Shown one piece after another: positions 1 through 9,007 of a stretch of DNA of 64,000 nt. Under the pieces are notes generated by a model, which was not told the DNA's origin, ran no database searches, and was given only the letters and a program-made list of their open reading frames with translations. Where the stretch lies: the NCBI GenBank assembly GCA_938018005.1, contig CALIJG010000020.1, positions 186,001 to 250,000 of the forward strand, written 5' to 3'. The stretch is from an uncultured Candidatus Saccharibacteria bacterium (GTDB lineage: Bacteria > Patescibacteriota > Saccharimonadia > Saccharimonadales > Saccharimonadaceae). The position numbers and the translations under genes were made by a program. How positions within the stretch are numbered: position 1 is the stretch's first letter; each line of letters opens with the position of its first letter.

Positions 1-242
1 GATCACTGGTCTATGTAGTGCCTAGACCCTGCAACTTACCGCAGCCTGCTATACTGTCCTGTCGATGGAATATTTGCCAGGATTAACCTCTCGTCGGTCT
101 CGGCCAACCAGCGCCAAGGCCAAAAATTGGCTGCCACCAACTAGTCTATTCATTCTCAAATATCCCCGTCAATCACTTCCTTCCACCCCTGTTAATATCT
201 GTTCAAGCTATACCGCTTATGCTGTGATATTGCAAATGGTTA

Positions 243-251
243 TGCTATACT
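243..251 (+). promoter_or_regulatory. Extended -10 promoter of the glycosidase-like gene
   Basis: TG, one base, then TATACT (246-251) forms an extended -10 box. Transcription would start near 258, about 25 bases before the GTG start. No convincing -35 hexamer is visible. Bases 1-242 hold no gene or structure that I can support. Confidence 0.45.
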
Positions 252-282
252 CACAGGCAATACCCAACGACTAATCGGCGAG

Positions 283-2655
283 GTGAGGAGTATAGCAGGA
301 GTGAGACGATATTGGACGGATTTTCGGTTTGCAGGCGTGGCAGCGGTAGTGGTACTGGCAGTTGGCTTTGTGCAGCTGCACCAAGTGGCAATGGCCGAGC
401 CCGCCACGAATTCTGGCTCCAACTCATCCACCAAAAAAGACGATAAGCCCGACATCTGCGACCCCAACACGATGCGCTTTAAGACTACAGCGCTGAGCTC
501 CCCGACCGACAAAGCCCGCGCTGCCAAGGCCCTCGCCAACCTCCGCGGCCTCATGCAGCCCATCCGCAACGCTGGCGATGGCAGCACTATCACCGCCGCC
601 AAGCAGTACGGCACTGACTACACCGGCGAGATAAAGGGCTCATTCCAGCTCAAGAACAGTGGTAGCTATGCCACTGGCAACCCCACACCTCTCTCCGTCA
701 CCTCGCCGTCATCGGTGCCGAGTAACTACCGCGGCAAAGTCTCGGGCAAAGCGCCCACCGGTGGCAGTCGCGTCGTCAAAGCCTTTCGCGCTACCGATGC
801 CGAGTACGAACAAGGCAAGGTTACCCCTGCCCAGGTGCAGGGCGACGGTAGCTGGACACTCGACCTCTCGCCAGTCGATGGCAGCATTGGCGGCGAGTGG
901 CGCTTCCGTCTCTACGATGCCAGCAGTGGCCAACCCCTTGGCGAGAGCTGGCCACGCGCAACTGAGTACCAAAATGTCGAGATTCAATCCTACGTGATTA
1001 CCGACCAAACTTACCTCGTGGCCAAGCAAGCCGCCAACACCAACCGCACCTTTAGCTTCCCCGGCACCGAGAAGGGCCACAAAATGCTACGACTGGTGGA
1101 TACGCGCAGCAACAAGATCCTCGCTGAGTACTTCCAGCCACAGCTGGCGGGGCTGATCCGCTCATACGAGTTCTCGCCTGGCCAAGATGGCTACGGCACA
1201 CACCGAGTGCATTATTCATTTATGTACGATCAGTCACTCGCGCTGCTCGTGGCGGTTGGTGCGGGCGATAAAGCAATGGCAGACCAGCTCGTCAATGGCT
1301 TCAAGACCATCCAGATCAAATCCGGTCGGTCGCGTGGTGCCTTTCCCTCCAGCGCCCACCAGCTCGACCCCAGTAACCAGCAGGCGCGCTATTATACTGG
1401 CGGTGTAGCCTTCGTCCTCTATGCGCTCATCCGTTACCAAGAGAAATTTGGCGATATCAATGGCGTTAGCAGCATGGTGCGCTCTGCCCTGGCCTGGGTC
1501 AAGACTAAGAAAAGTACATCCGGCCCCGGTGCTGGCCTCTACCGCGGTGGCACAAATATCAATGACGATGACAACAACAAGCAGTTTGAGATCGCCTGGC
1601 ACTCCACTGAGCACAATACCGACCTCTGGCATGTGTACGAGCGAGCCTCGCAAGTCTACGGCGACGCCAGCTACCGCCAAGAGGCCGACAGCCTAGCCAA
1701 AGTCATTATGGAGAAGCTGTGGAACAAAGCTGAGAACCGCTTTGACCAAGGGCTCGACGACCACGCCAAAGCGCTGGACACCTCCAGCTGGGGCTCTATT
1801 TTCCTCAACGCAATCGGTGAGTACGACAAAGCCAAAGTCTCGCTAGCCTACACACGCAACTTTGCCATGAGCCGCGCCGGGTCTCAGGGCTACACCCCAT
1901 ACCTCACCGGCACCTACACCCCCACCGTCTGGTTCGAAGGGACATTTGGTGTCACCCAGGCCTACAACGTCGCAGGCAACAAAGACGAAGTTGCTGCCAG
2001 TGCCCAGCGAACGTACCGCTCCCAAGGGGCCAATGGTGCTTGGCCGTACGTTACTAATGTCGACGAAGCCAACCAAATGACCAATGCATACTCCGTGGCC
2101 TCGACCGCTTGGTATTTGCTGGCTACTGCCTACCCCGATGCCATTTGGTCAGAATGCCGCACCGACAAAAAGCCCGACGAGAAGAAGCAGCCACCAATGG
2201 TGCGCCACATCGGCAAGGTCACCCTAGACAAGTTCCTCGCTGGCGAAGACAAGCCACTGTGGGTCTTCATCCTCATCTCGCTACTTGCTCTCTTGGTTGG
2301 CATTGCCGCGCTTATTCTCTACCTTATCCGGCGTTATCGTGCTAAGAATACTGCCGCCACGCAGCTAGGTAGCAAAGATAGTAACACCCCTCCTGGTGGG
2401 CCACCAAGCCCGAGTGGTGGTAGCGGTACGCCTCCTCCAAGCAATCCACCATCCCCAAGTGGCTCATCAGCCAGCGGCCTAGGCGGCCTCGCAATGAGCA
2501 GCCCACCACACACCACTACTCCGCCGCCACACCGCTCTAGTGTATCACCTAGCCGCGGCACCTCCATCGCCGTCCAGAGCGGCACCTCGCACCCCACATC
2601 ACCGCGACCCGCGCCAAGCAGTCCACCACCACGACCACCAAGTGTATCGGGTTAG
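283..2655 (+). CDS. Membrane-anchored (alpha/alpha)6 glycosidase-like surface protein
   Basis: 790 residues from a GTG start. A signal or anchor helix lies at about residues 15-33, followed by a Ser/Asn-rich linker. A beta-rich region (about 130-260) precedes a long helical, Trp/Tyr/His-rich region (about 270-640) with repeated helical hairpins, for example around WHSTEHNTDLW, typical of six-hairpin glycosidases. A second membrane helix (about 657-684) is followed by a Pro/Ser-rich tail of about 105 residues with no recognisable domain. I infer a cell-surface enzyme acting on glycans. Catalytic residues cannot be assigned by eye and the exact family is unknown. Monocistronic, with its own promoter and terminator. 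Confidence 0.6.
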   Translation: MRSIAGVRRYWTDFRFAGVAAVVVLAVGFVQLHQVAMAEPATNSGSNSSTKKDDKPDICDPNTMRFKTTALSSPTDKARAAKALANLRGLMQPIRNAGDGSTITAAKQYGTDYTGEIKGSFQLKNSGSYATGNPTPLSVTSPSSVPSNYRGKVSGKAPTGGSRVVKAFRATDAEYEQGKVTPAQVQGDGSWTLDLSPVDGSIGGEWRFRLYDASSGQPLGESWPRATEYQNVEIQSYVITDQTYLVAKQAANTNRTFSFPGTEKGHKMLRLVDTRSNKILAEYFQPQLAGLIRSYEFSPGQDGYGTHRVHYSFMYDQSLALLVAVGAGDKAMADQLVNGFKTIQIKSGRSRGAFPSSAHQLDPSNQQARYYTGGVAFVLYALIRYQEKFGDINGVSSMVRSALAWVKTKKSTSGPGAGLYRGGTNINDDDNNKQFEIAWHSTEHNTDLWHVYERASQVYGDASYRQEADSLAKVIMEKLWNKAENRFDQGLDDHAKALDTSSWGSIFLNAIGEYDKAKVSLAYTRNFAMSRAGSQGYTPYLTGTYTPTVWFEGTFGVTQAYNVAGNKDEVAASAQRTYRSQGANGAWPYVTNVDEANQMTNAYSVASTAWYLLATAYPDAIWSECRTDKKPDEKKQPPMVRHIGKVTLDKFLAGEDKPLWVFILISLLALLVGIAALILYLIRRYRAKNTAATQLGSKDSNTPPGGPPSPSGGSGTPPPSNPPSPSGSSASGLGGLAMSSPPHTTTPPPHRSSVSPSRGTSIAVQSGTSHPTSPRPAPSSPPPRPPSVSG

Positions 2656-2675
2656 CTCACAGCAATGAGCGTGCA

Positions 2676-2706
2676 AAAACCACCAGATCTTGCTGGTGGT
2701 TTTGTT
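2676..2706 (+). terminator. Intrinsic terminator after the glycosidase-like gene
   Basis: An 11-bp perfect stem (AAAACCACCAG with CTGGTGGTTTT) around a six-base loop, followed by more T, 20 bases after the stop codon. Confidence 0.85.
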
Positions 2707-3050
2707 TTGCGCAAACAGGCTCTCGTGACCATACTGCGGCAGTCTATGGTCTCCCCTTCTAGCATTTCTCTGCTCACACTGCACGCGCTAGCTTTTGCAT
2801 TGCAGCAAGGGTGTTTTTGTATTCATTACGCGCATTACCAATCAGACCTTACCAATTATTGCTTGAGTCAGATTCAGCCCAAAATAATGAGCGTTTTGCT
2901 ATTTCTGTTTCTGTGCTTATATCATAGCTAACACGCTTATTGTACAAATCGTGCACGATGGTACACAACTAGCCTATCTATGCGCTACTGCAATCCCACA
3001 CTCACCTCGCACGAGTATAGTATGCGAGGTGCATAGCCCCAGCTACCACC
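2707..3050. other. Intergenic region with a 9-bp inverted repeat
   Basis: No gene is supported here. CACCTCGCA (3003-3011) and TGCGAGGTG (3023-3031) form a perfect stem 20 bases beyond the end of lysS. It lacks a T-tract on either strand, so it may be a weak lysS terminator or an mRNA end-stabilising hairpin. Confidence 0.5.
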
Positions 3051-4556
3051 CTAATCCAGCTTCACCCCTGGGTACACCGCCCGGGTGGTTTCGTCGATAT
3101 CGCTTTTGAGCTGCGGGAATGGCACACCCTCACGCGCCGTGACGCCTTCAAATATCCAAAAAACGCGCTCGCTAAAGCCCCAGCCACAAGCTGGCGGCAT
3201 GCCGTATTCCAGCATCTCCACAAAGTCAATATCCAGCATCATGGCTTCCTCGTCGCCCGCGTCGCGCATCTGCTGCTGCTCCACAAAGCGGTTCAGCTGG
3301 TCGATCGGGTCGTTCAGCTCACTAAAGCCGTTGCCAAGCTCGCTGCCGGCAATCACCGGCTGGAAACGCTCCACCGTCTGCGGGTTATCCGGGTTAGTCT
3401 TAGACAGCGGGCTGATGAACTTCGGCGTATTAACCAGCCAGACCGGCCCAGCCACCGTCTTGCGGATGTTCTTCCACAGTTTATCGATGCCGCGCGGGAT
3501 GGAATCGGTCTTTTCTACCTCCAGGCCATGTTCTTTCAGCTTAGCAGCGACTTCCTCGATTGTGGTATTATACACATCAATATGATAATGCTTATGGATC
3601 ACCTCGGCATAGTCCCACACCTGCCACTGGCCGCTCATATCGACTTCAAACTCGCCCAGGGTAAACTGCAGCGTGCCAAACGTCCGCTCCAGCACATACT
3701 TGTACATGTCCTCCATAAAGCGCATGCCCTGCTGCCAGTCCCAGTAGGCGGCGTACCACTCCATGGCGATGTGCTCGGGCAGGTGCTCGTCAGAATAATT
3801 CTCGTTGCGAAAGCGCGGGCCAATATCGTACACCTTCTCAAACCCGGCCCCCAGCAGGCGCTTGAGCGGCAGCTCGTGACTAATCCGCAGGTAAAACTGC
3901 TGGTTATCCAGCGCATCCATGTGGGTCACAAACGGGTTGGCATCCGCCCCACCGGTGGTGTGTTCCAGCACCGGCACGTTGACCTCAGTAAAGCCGTGTT
4001 GATTGAGGTAATCGCGCGTCGCCTGCCAAAACACGCTGCGGCGATAAAAGCGCTGGCGCACCGCCGGGTTAACGTTCATATCCACATAGCGGCGGCGAAA
4101 CCGCTCTTCTTTATTTTCGAGCTTTTCTGGCATTGGCCGCAGGGCTTTGGTGAGTAACCGTAAATCACGTACCCCAACCGAAATCTCACCCGTCTTCGTC
4201 CGCAGCACCGTGCCAGTCGCCTCCACAAAGTCACCGGTATCGAGCAGCTTGAGCTGCTTCATGCCGAGAATGCCGCGCGGAGCGTCGAGCTCTGCCATTA
4301 TGTCGCGCTGCAGATAGAGCTGCACTGCGCCGCTCGCGTCTTGCAGCTTGATGAAGGCCAATTTGCCAAAACTGCGAATAGACAGCACACGCCCCGCCAC
4401 CGATACCTCTTGGCCAGCCAGTTCGTCGTACTGCGTCACCACTGTCGCACAGTCGTGTGTGCGCTCAGTGTGTGCTGGGTAGGGGTTGATACCTAGCTCG
4501 CGCAAAGCAGTTAATTTTCGTAATCGTTCGTCTCGGTAGTCTTGTAATGTCGCCAT
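3051..4556 (-). CDS. lysS: Lysyl-tRNA synthetase, class II
   Basis: 501 residues, the usual length. It charges tRNA-Lys in the cytoplasm. An N-terminal OB-fold anticodon-binding domain (about 50-140) precedes the class II catalytic core. Motif 2 is visible as FRNENYSDEHLPEH, and the TGGADANPF stretch precedes it. Motif 3 at the C-terminus (GWGFSERVFWIFEG) departs from the common GxGxDR form but keeps the final arginine position. It lies downstream of greA and proS, an arrangement familiar from other bacteria. Its own -10 box ends 11 bases before the ATG and no Shine-Dalgarno is present, so the leader should be only a few bases. Confidence 0.95.
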   Translation of the reverse strand: MATLQDYRDERLRKLTALRELGINPYPAHTERTHDCATVVTQYDELAGQEVSVAGRVLSIRSFGKLAFIKLQDASGAVQLYLQRDIMAELDAPRGILGMKQLKLLDTGDFVEATGTVLRTKTGEISVGVRDLRLLTKALRPMPEKLENKEERFRRRYVDMNVNPAVRQRFYRRSVFWQATRDYLNQHGFTEVNVPVLEHTTGGADANPFVTHMDALDNQQFYLRISHELPLKRLLGAGFEKVYDIGPRFRNENYSDEHLPEHIAMEWYAAYWDWQQGMRFMEDMYKYVLERTFGTLQFTLGEFEVDMSGQWQVWDYAEVIHKHYHIDVYNTTIEEVAAKLKEHGLEVEKTDSIPRGIDKLWKNIRKTVAGPVWLVNTPKFISPLSKTNPDNPQTVERFQPVIAGSELGNGFSELNDPIDQLNRFVEQQQMRDAGDEEAMMLDIDFVEMLEYGMPPACGWGFSERVFWIFEGVTAREGVPFPQLKSDIDETTRAVYPGVKLD

Positions 4557-4567
4557 AATTGCTTGCT

Positions 4568-4573
4568 ATTATA
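4568..4573 (-). promoter_or_regulatory. lysS -10 box (near-leaderless)
   Basis: TATAAT on the minus strand ends 11 bases before the lysS ATG. There is no ribosome-binding site in between. Confidence 0.55.
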
Positions 4574-4614
4574 GCGGAGAATGGGATGGTTGTCGACTAG
4601 GGCGATGAGGTTGC

Positions 4615-5283
4615 TTATCTACTTGGCGGTGTTGGCTGAGATTTGTGCGGCGGGAGGCAAACTACCGCTTCCCTGCCTATGCCAGTTGTATCCTCTGATA
4701 TTCTCACAGCCGAGCCGGTATAGCCAATAGTGTCCGGCTCTGTCGTAGTGTTTATGTGCCCACCATCTACCTTGATCGCAAACGGTATCCGGCCTGCTTC
4801 TCTCCGTTCTTTCTCAGTATAACCCTCTCGAGAATACTCAACGGTTACTATAGTACGCCCTTGGCTGCCTTGGTTGGTTGTATAAGAATACAATGAAGCT
4901 CGTGTCAGTGTACCATCAGGATTAGCAATCTCCACTGGTGAGCTCTCTACCGCAACCTTCACCTCCTGACTTTGTGGGTTAGCACAGTGAAGTTCGCCCG
5001 TCTTGGGGTCAATCGTGAAGGGATGAACTTCTGTATATGCTGCCAGCTCACCAGAGGTAGGCTGTGCTGCAATTGTCGAGTTTCTCTCGCGAGACTGGTA
5101 GTGATGATGGCCAAGATAGCCCCCACCAATCAGCGCCGCTGCAGCTGCCGCGAGCGCGGTGAGCCGCCGCACTGCTGAGGGTTTATCGTGCTGAGGTTTC
5201 GGTTGATCATACTTATGGGCTGGCCTCTTATATGCATGCCCCTTACTAGGGCGATGTGCGTGTCGTGCTGTGTATCGAGCCAT
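4615..5283 (-). CDS. Cationic single-pass envelope protein, unknown family
   Basis: 222 residues. The first 35 residues are rich in Arg, Lys and His, followed by an Ala-rich membrane helix (about 42-60). The remaining ~160 residues are polar and would lie outside the membrane. Two cysteines (in ELHCAN and AVVCLPP) could form a disulfide there. AAGGAG precedes the ATG at the expected distance. I do not recognise the family. It is unlikely to be an enzyme and may be a small envelope or cell-surface factor. It sits alone between lysS and greA. Confidence 0.6.
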   Translation of the reverse strand: MARYTARHAHRPSKGHAYKRPAHKYDQPKPQHDKPSAVRRLTALAAAAAALIGGGYLGHHHYQSRERNSTIAAQPTSGELAAYTEVHPFTIDPKTGELHCANPQSQEVKVAVESSPVEIANPDGTLTRASLYSYTTNQGSQGRTIVTVEYSREGYTEKERREAGRIPFAIKVDGGHINTTTEPDTIGYTGSAVRISEDTTGIGREAVVCLPPHKSQPTPPSR

Positions 5284-5521
5284 CGTCGGTCTCCTTGGGC
5301 TGTTATGGTTGATTGTCTATCATAGCATAACATCGACAATAATGCAATGATGGTGAATTGCTTATGGTTTGGTATGGTTCTTCTGTATTCACAGCAAATC
5401 AAGATTTTTCATATATTTAGCCTTTAGTATCAATACTAAAAGATTACTAACTACCAAAGAGCCGGATACATGTGCCATGTGTATAACTACATCCCTACTC
5501 TGCTGCTTTAATACTCACAGC

Positions 5522-5549
5522 AAAAGCCGAGCAGTTCATGCTGCTCGGC
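5522..5549 (-). terminator. Terminator of greA (could act both ways)
   Basis: A 9-bp perfect stem, GCCGAGCAG with CTGCTCGGC, loop of six, followed on the minus strand by TTTTGC. It lies 20 bases after the greA stop. The rest of the 285-base gap (5284-5568) holds nothing I can name. Confidence 0.75.
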
Positions 5550-5568
5550 CTATTATTTTGAGATATAC

Positions 5569-6027
5569 TTATTGCACCTGCTGAATAGTGTAGGTGATCT
5601 CGCCCTTGGGGGTGGTGATCGTCACCTGCTCACCTGCACGGTGGCCCAGCAAGGCTTGGCCAAGAGGCGATTCGTCGCTAATCTTGTTCTCCAGCGGATC
5701 GGCCTCAACTGGGCCTACCACAGTATAGGTCTTTTCTAACCCAGCGTCCGAAGCGAGGGAGACGGTGCTGCCCAGGTGGATGGCGCCAGTGCTTGGGGCA
5801 GTAATCTGCTCGGCATTAAGCAAGATCTCCTCGATTTCGGCAATGCGCGTCTCTACCACGCCTTGCTCTTCGCGTGCGCTGTCGTACTCGGCGTTTTCAC
5901 TCAGGTCGCCATAGTCACGGGCCTCAGCAATCTTCTCGGCAATTTCGCCGCGGCGACCCTTCAGCTCCTCCAGCTCTGCCTCGAGCTCTTGGCGGCCAGT
6001 ATCAGTAATCTGGTAGGTTTTTTTCAT
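5569..6027 (-). CDS. greA: Transcription elongation factor GreA
   Basis: 152 residues from the MKKTYQ start. The factor rescues backtracked RNA polymerase by stimulating transcript cleavage. The N-terminal coiled coil (about 10-75) carries the acidic tip motif DYGDLSENAEY, and the C-terminal FKBP-like domain ends the protein. The start is chosen because AAAGGAG sits ten bases upstream; the earlier ATG in frame is only one base from that site. It is followed by its own terminator. Confidence 0.95.
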   Translation of the reverse strand: MKKTYQITDTGRQELEAELEELKGRRGEIAEKIAEARDYGDLSENAEYDSAREEQGVVETRIAEIEEILLNAEQITAPSTGAIHLGSTVSLASDAGLEKTYTVVGPVEADPLENKISDESPLGQALLGHRAGEQVTITTPKGEITYTIQQVQ

Positions 6028-6078
6028 TATCTTCATACTCCTTTCTTGCAAAGTCGGTGAGGCATGCCAGGGGCATGG

Positions 6079-7800
6079 CTATACCTTGCGACAAGCTCCG
6101 CAATGGTTACCCAGTGTAGCAAGCAATTGGCTTGTCGTCAAGCGCTGCTGCTTGCCTGTCCGGCGATCTACGACCTCCCACTCCTCTGTCTCAAGCAGCC
6201 GATCGCTCACCGTGACGCGGGTTGGCATGCCGAGTAGCTCTGCATCGGCAAATTTTTCCCCGGGACGAGCGGCGCGGTCGTCGTATAGCACCGTAATGCC
6301 AGCATGCTGCAGTGTATCATAAAGCTTATCTGCCGCCGCTACCGACTCCTTGCCAATCTGCACTAAGTGGACGCGGGCTGGAGCTATTTCCTCAGGCCAC
6401 ACTAGGCCTTTGTCGTCAGCGAGTTTCTCCACAATCACACCCATCACGCGGGTAATACCAATACCGTAGCTGCCCATGTAGGCGTGGTGCTGGCGACCAT
6501 CCTCACCGGTAAAAACAAGGCCCATCTCCTCTGATTTTTGGGTACCAAAGTTGAAGATATTGCCCACCTCAGCCGTGCGACGTTTTTGGTAGACTTCGCC
6601 AGTCTCAGGCGAAATATCACCTTCTTTCGCAAGTTTAATCTCGACGAACTCGCTTGGTCGCGGTATATCACGGCCCCAGTTAGCGTTATAGGCATGCTGA
6701 CCAGTTTTATTGGCACCAGTTTCAAAGTTCACCATATCTTCACATGAATCATCGACAAACAGCCGCACATTCTCTGGTAGATTATATAGCCCAGCAAAGC
6801 CTAGCTTCGCCCCTGTTACTGCCTCAATCTGCTCGCCATCCGCCAGGCGCAGCCATGGTACGTTCGCCACCGCCTTGAGCTTATCTTCGTTAATTTCATA
6901 GTCACTCCGTACGACCGCCAGCAACATACCATCTGGCGAATCGTACAACATTGACTTAGTGCTAGCTGTGCGCGGGATGTCCAGCGCTTTCGTTAGCGCC
7001 TCTGCGCCGATAATATTTTCGTCGTCTAACATACCTAGTGGCTTCATGGCAGCACCAGCGTCCGGGTTCGGCGTTGCACGCACTGGTGCAACTTCGGCGT
7101 TATAGGCAACATTCGTACTTGGCACGATGAAAATATCGTCTTCACCCGCCTCACAAATCGTCTGGAATTCGTGGCTAAACTTGGTAAACGCCCCGCCGCT
7201 GGCAAACGTCACATAGGTGTCATCCCCCAGGCCAAAACGGTTGTAGCAGCGCTTGTAGGCCTCAATCACCGCTTGGTAGTAAGCCTCCAAATCCTCCTTA
7301 CTGGCGTGGACGCTGTACATATCCTTCATGATAAACTCACGCCCGCGCATGATGCCGCTCTTGGCGCGTAGTTCGTTGCGGAGTTTGTTCTGGAATTGGT
7401 AAACGCTGATGGGCAGGTCTTTGTAGCTCTTCAGGTAGCTGCGCAGGAGCTCAATAATCGGCTCCTCGTGCGTCCAGCCAAAGCCGACCTCGGTACCATC
7501 CTGCAGGTGCGATTTGAACCACACATCCACCAGCTCATCGCTCCAGCGGCCAGTCTCCTGCCAGAGCTCCTGGCGCTGCAGGGTGCTCATCAGCAGTTCT
7601 TGGCTGCTGATACGGTTCATTTCCTCGCGGACAATCTGCTTGATATTCTCCAGCACGGCGAGGCCCAGTGGCGTGTAGGAATAGACGCCAGCCATCGTCT
7701 TGTGCACGTAGCCAGCGCGAATCAGCAGCTGGGCGTTGTGCGCCACCTCATCGGCGGGGGCTTGTTTGCGGGTGCGGGTAAAGGTGTGTGATAATCGCAT
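6079..7800 (-). CDS. proS: Prolyl-tRNA synthetase, bacterial type
   Basis: 573 residues, class II, full bacterial length. It charges tRNA-Pro. Visible landmarks are the N-terminal core with FGWTHEEP and RGREFIMKDMYS (motif 2 region), an insertion/editing domain (about 225-380), YGIGITRVMG (motif 3) and a C-terminal anticodon-binding domain with PTRVTVSDR. The last residues contain CGAC. It ends the conserved rpsB-to-proS cluster, but a -10 box seven bases before its ATG suggests separate, leaderless transcription. Confidence 0.95.
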   Translation of the reverse strand: MRLSHTFTRTRKQAPADEVAHNAQLLIRAGYVHKTMAGVYSYTPLGLAVLENIKQIVREEMNRISSQELLMSTLQRQELWQETGRWSDELVDVWFKSHLQDGTEVGFGWTHEEPIIELLRSYLKSYKDLPISVYQFQNKLRNELRAKSGIMRGREFIMKDMYSVHASKEDLEAYYQAVIEAYKRCYNRFGLGDDTYVTFASGGAFTKFSHEFQTICEAGEDDIFIVPSTNVAYNAEVAPVRATPNPDAGAAMKPLGMLDDENIIGAEALTKALDIPRTASTKSMLYDSPDGMLLAVVRSDYEINEDKLKAVANVPWLRLADGEQIEAVTGAKLGFAGLYNLPENVRLFVDDSCEDMVNFETGANKTGQHAYNANWGRDIPRPSEFVEIKLAKEGDISPETGEVYQKRRTAEVGNIFNFGTQKSEEMGLVFTGEDGRQHHAYMGSYGIGITRVMGVIVEKLADDKGLVWPEEIAPARVHLVQIGKESVAAADKLYDTLQHAGITVLYDDRAARPGEKFADAELLGMPTRVTVSDRLLETEEWEVVDRRTGKQQRLTTSQLLATLGNHCGACRKV

Positions 7801-7807
7801 AATCTCT

Positions 7808-7813
7808 CTTATA
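7808..7813 (-). promoter_or_regulatory. proS -10 box (leaderless)
   Basis: TATAAG on the minus strand ends seven bases before the proS ATG. No Shine-Dalgarno is present. Confidence 0.5.
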
Positions 7814-7887
7814 GTAACACAATATTGGCAAAAGCGGCATGAGACAGCCAGGCTGAATGCTCATAATTTTACCTCAAAAACCATCGC

Positions 7888-8003
7888 TGGCCCAGAAGCT
7901 CACCAAACCGAAAATGCTCCGGCCAGATAGAATGGTGGTGCTTTTCCGTATATTTGGTCGCTGGCCTCCAGATATTTTCTTGTTCGATGAGCTCCTGCGC
8001 CAG
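7888..8003. ncRNA. Conserved intergenic structured element, copy A
   Basis: This copy shares about 90 alignable bases with 11682-11780 (copy B), including the blocks TCCGGCCAGAT and GGCCTCCA plus TATTTTCTTGT. It is closed by an outer stem, CTGGCCCAGAAGCTC (7888-7902) with GAGCTCCTGCGCCAG (7989-8003), 13 of 15 positions paired. Copy B has a different sequence but the same pairing. An inner stem GGCCAG (7921-7926) with CTGGCC (7961-7966) is also shared. It lies upstream of proS on the minus strand. The transcribed strand is unknown. An alternative is that both copies are remnants of a gene: on the minus strand copy A reads as a protein tail containing ENIWRP and IWPEHF. Confidence 0.5.
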
Positions 8004-8103
8004 TAGAGAGATGCCAAGAAAGAGGGGTTCTAGGATTGATACGGGAGAAAAGATATCGACACAAAATAAGATTTCTGAGTTAAGCTCGCTAGCCAGCTCT
8101 TCC

Positions 8104-8901
8104 TTACCCCACCATAAAGACAAACATCGCCAGGAATGCAATCGCATTCTTGAGCATATGAATGAGAATGCCGGGCCATATTGTACCAGTCGTATGACGC
8201 AGCACCACCAGCACAATGCTGAGCATCGCGACATCAATGCCGACATTGAGCTGGCCATGCACATAACCAAAGAGTCCACTCACCACTACGGTAATAAGCC
8301 ACAGTGGCATGTGCGCAGCGTGGAGTTTGCTATACAAATAGCCGCGAAACACCAGCTCCTCGGCCACTGGTGCTACCACCACCAACATTGCAAAGGCGAG
8401 CAAGCGCTCTGCGCCATAGAGCTGCTTGAAACCGAGATTTTGTGCCTGAGTCGCATCAAAGCCAGGCAACCACTGCTTGGCCGCCGCCAGCGCAACCATC
8501 GATAGCACGATATAGATAATGAAGCCCACCAGCGCCCAACCAAAGTCGCGCCACTGCAGCGAGCGCCGCCATCCAAGCTGACGCCAGGTGGTGTGAAAGC
8601 TCGCTGGCATCTTGGGCCGTGCGCGCTGCACCAGCCACGGCAGGCCAATCAACAGCATCAGCGCCACCACATAAACCGCTGTTTGCATCATGATAAGCGG
8701 CAAGACTGGTACCGACTCTTGGCCATGAAAGAGAAGATAGAGTACTGCACTACAGAGTAACCCTGCCCCCATAAAGCTCAGCCACACCCACAGCGGCCAA
8801 CCGAGCCACGAGGCAACGCGCAGCAGGCGCTGGCGTGGCGTGAGCGGCGTTTTGGGCTGGGAGGAGTGAGCGGCTTTGGGTCGGAGAGCAACACGTATCA
8901 T
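8104..8901 (-). CDS. CPBP-family intramembrane metalloprotease (CAAX protease / bacteriocin-processing type)
   Basis: 265 residues, about seven membrane helices. The family signature is complete: EELVFRG (Glu181, Glu182, Arg186), FGYVHGQ (His215) and the HMLKN region (His248, Asn252). These glutamates and histidines form the active site of the Rce1/CPBP fold. Bacterial members process peptides, modify signalling or give bacteriocin immunity; the substrate here cannot be told. AAGGAG-like GGAGCTC precedes the ATG. It stands between rseP and proS where other bacteria have no such gene, so it is an insertion into the conserved cluster. Confidence 0.85.
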   Translation of the reverse strand: MIRVALRPKAAHSSQPKTPLTPRQRLLRVASWLGWPLWVWLSFMGAGLLCSAVLYLLFHGQESVPVLPLIMMQTAVYVVALMLLIGLPWLVQRARPKMPASFHTTWRQLGWRRSLQWRDFGWALVGFIIYIVLSMVALAAAKQWLPGFDATQAQNLGFKQLYGAERLLAFAMLVVVAPVAEELVFRGYLYSKLHAAHMPLWLITVVVSGLFGYVHGQLNVGIDVAMLSIVLVVLRHTTGTIWPGILIHMLKNAIAFLAMFVFMVG

Positions 8902-9007
8902 GAAGCGAGCTCCTTATGTATTACCATGACGCGATTGAGCAACCATATCTCCCTGCGCTGCAACCCTCCACGATAACGCTCTACCCTGCTACACTGCTTA
9001 ATCTGCA

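Noticed and set aside
7869..8279. Minus-strand 136-codon frame below the CPBP protease
   Set aside because: Its first half is an out-of-frame reading of the protease gene and no start lies in the free part. The free part is treated as element A, with a gene-remnant origin left open.
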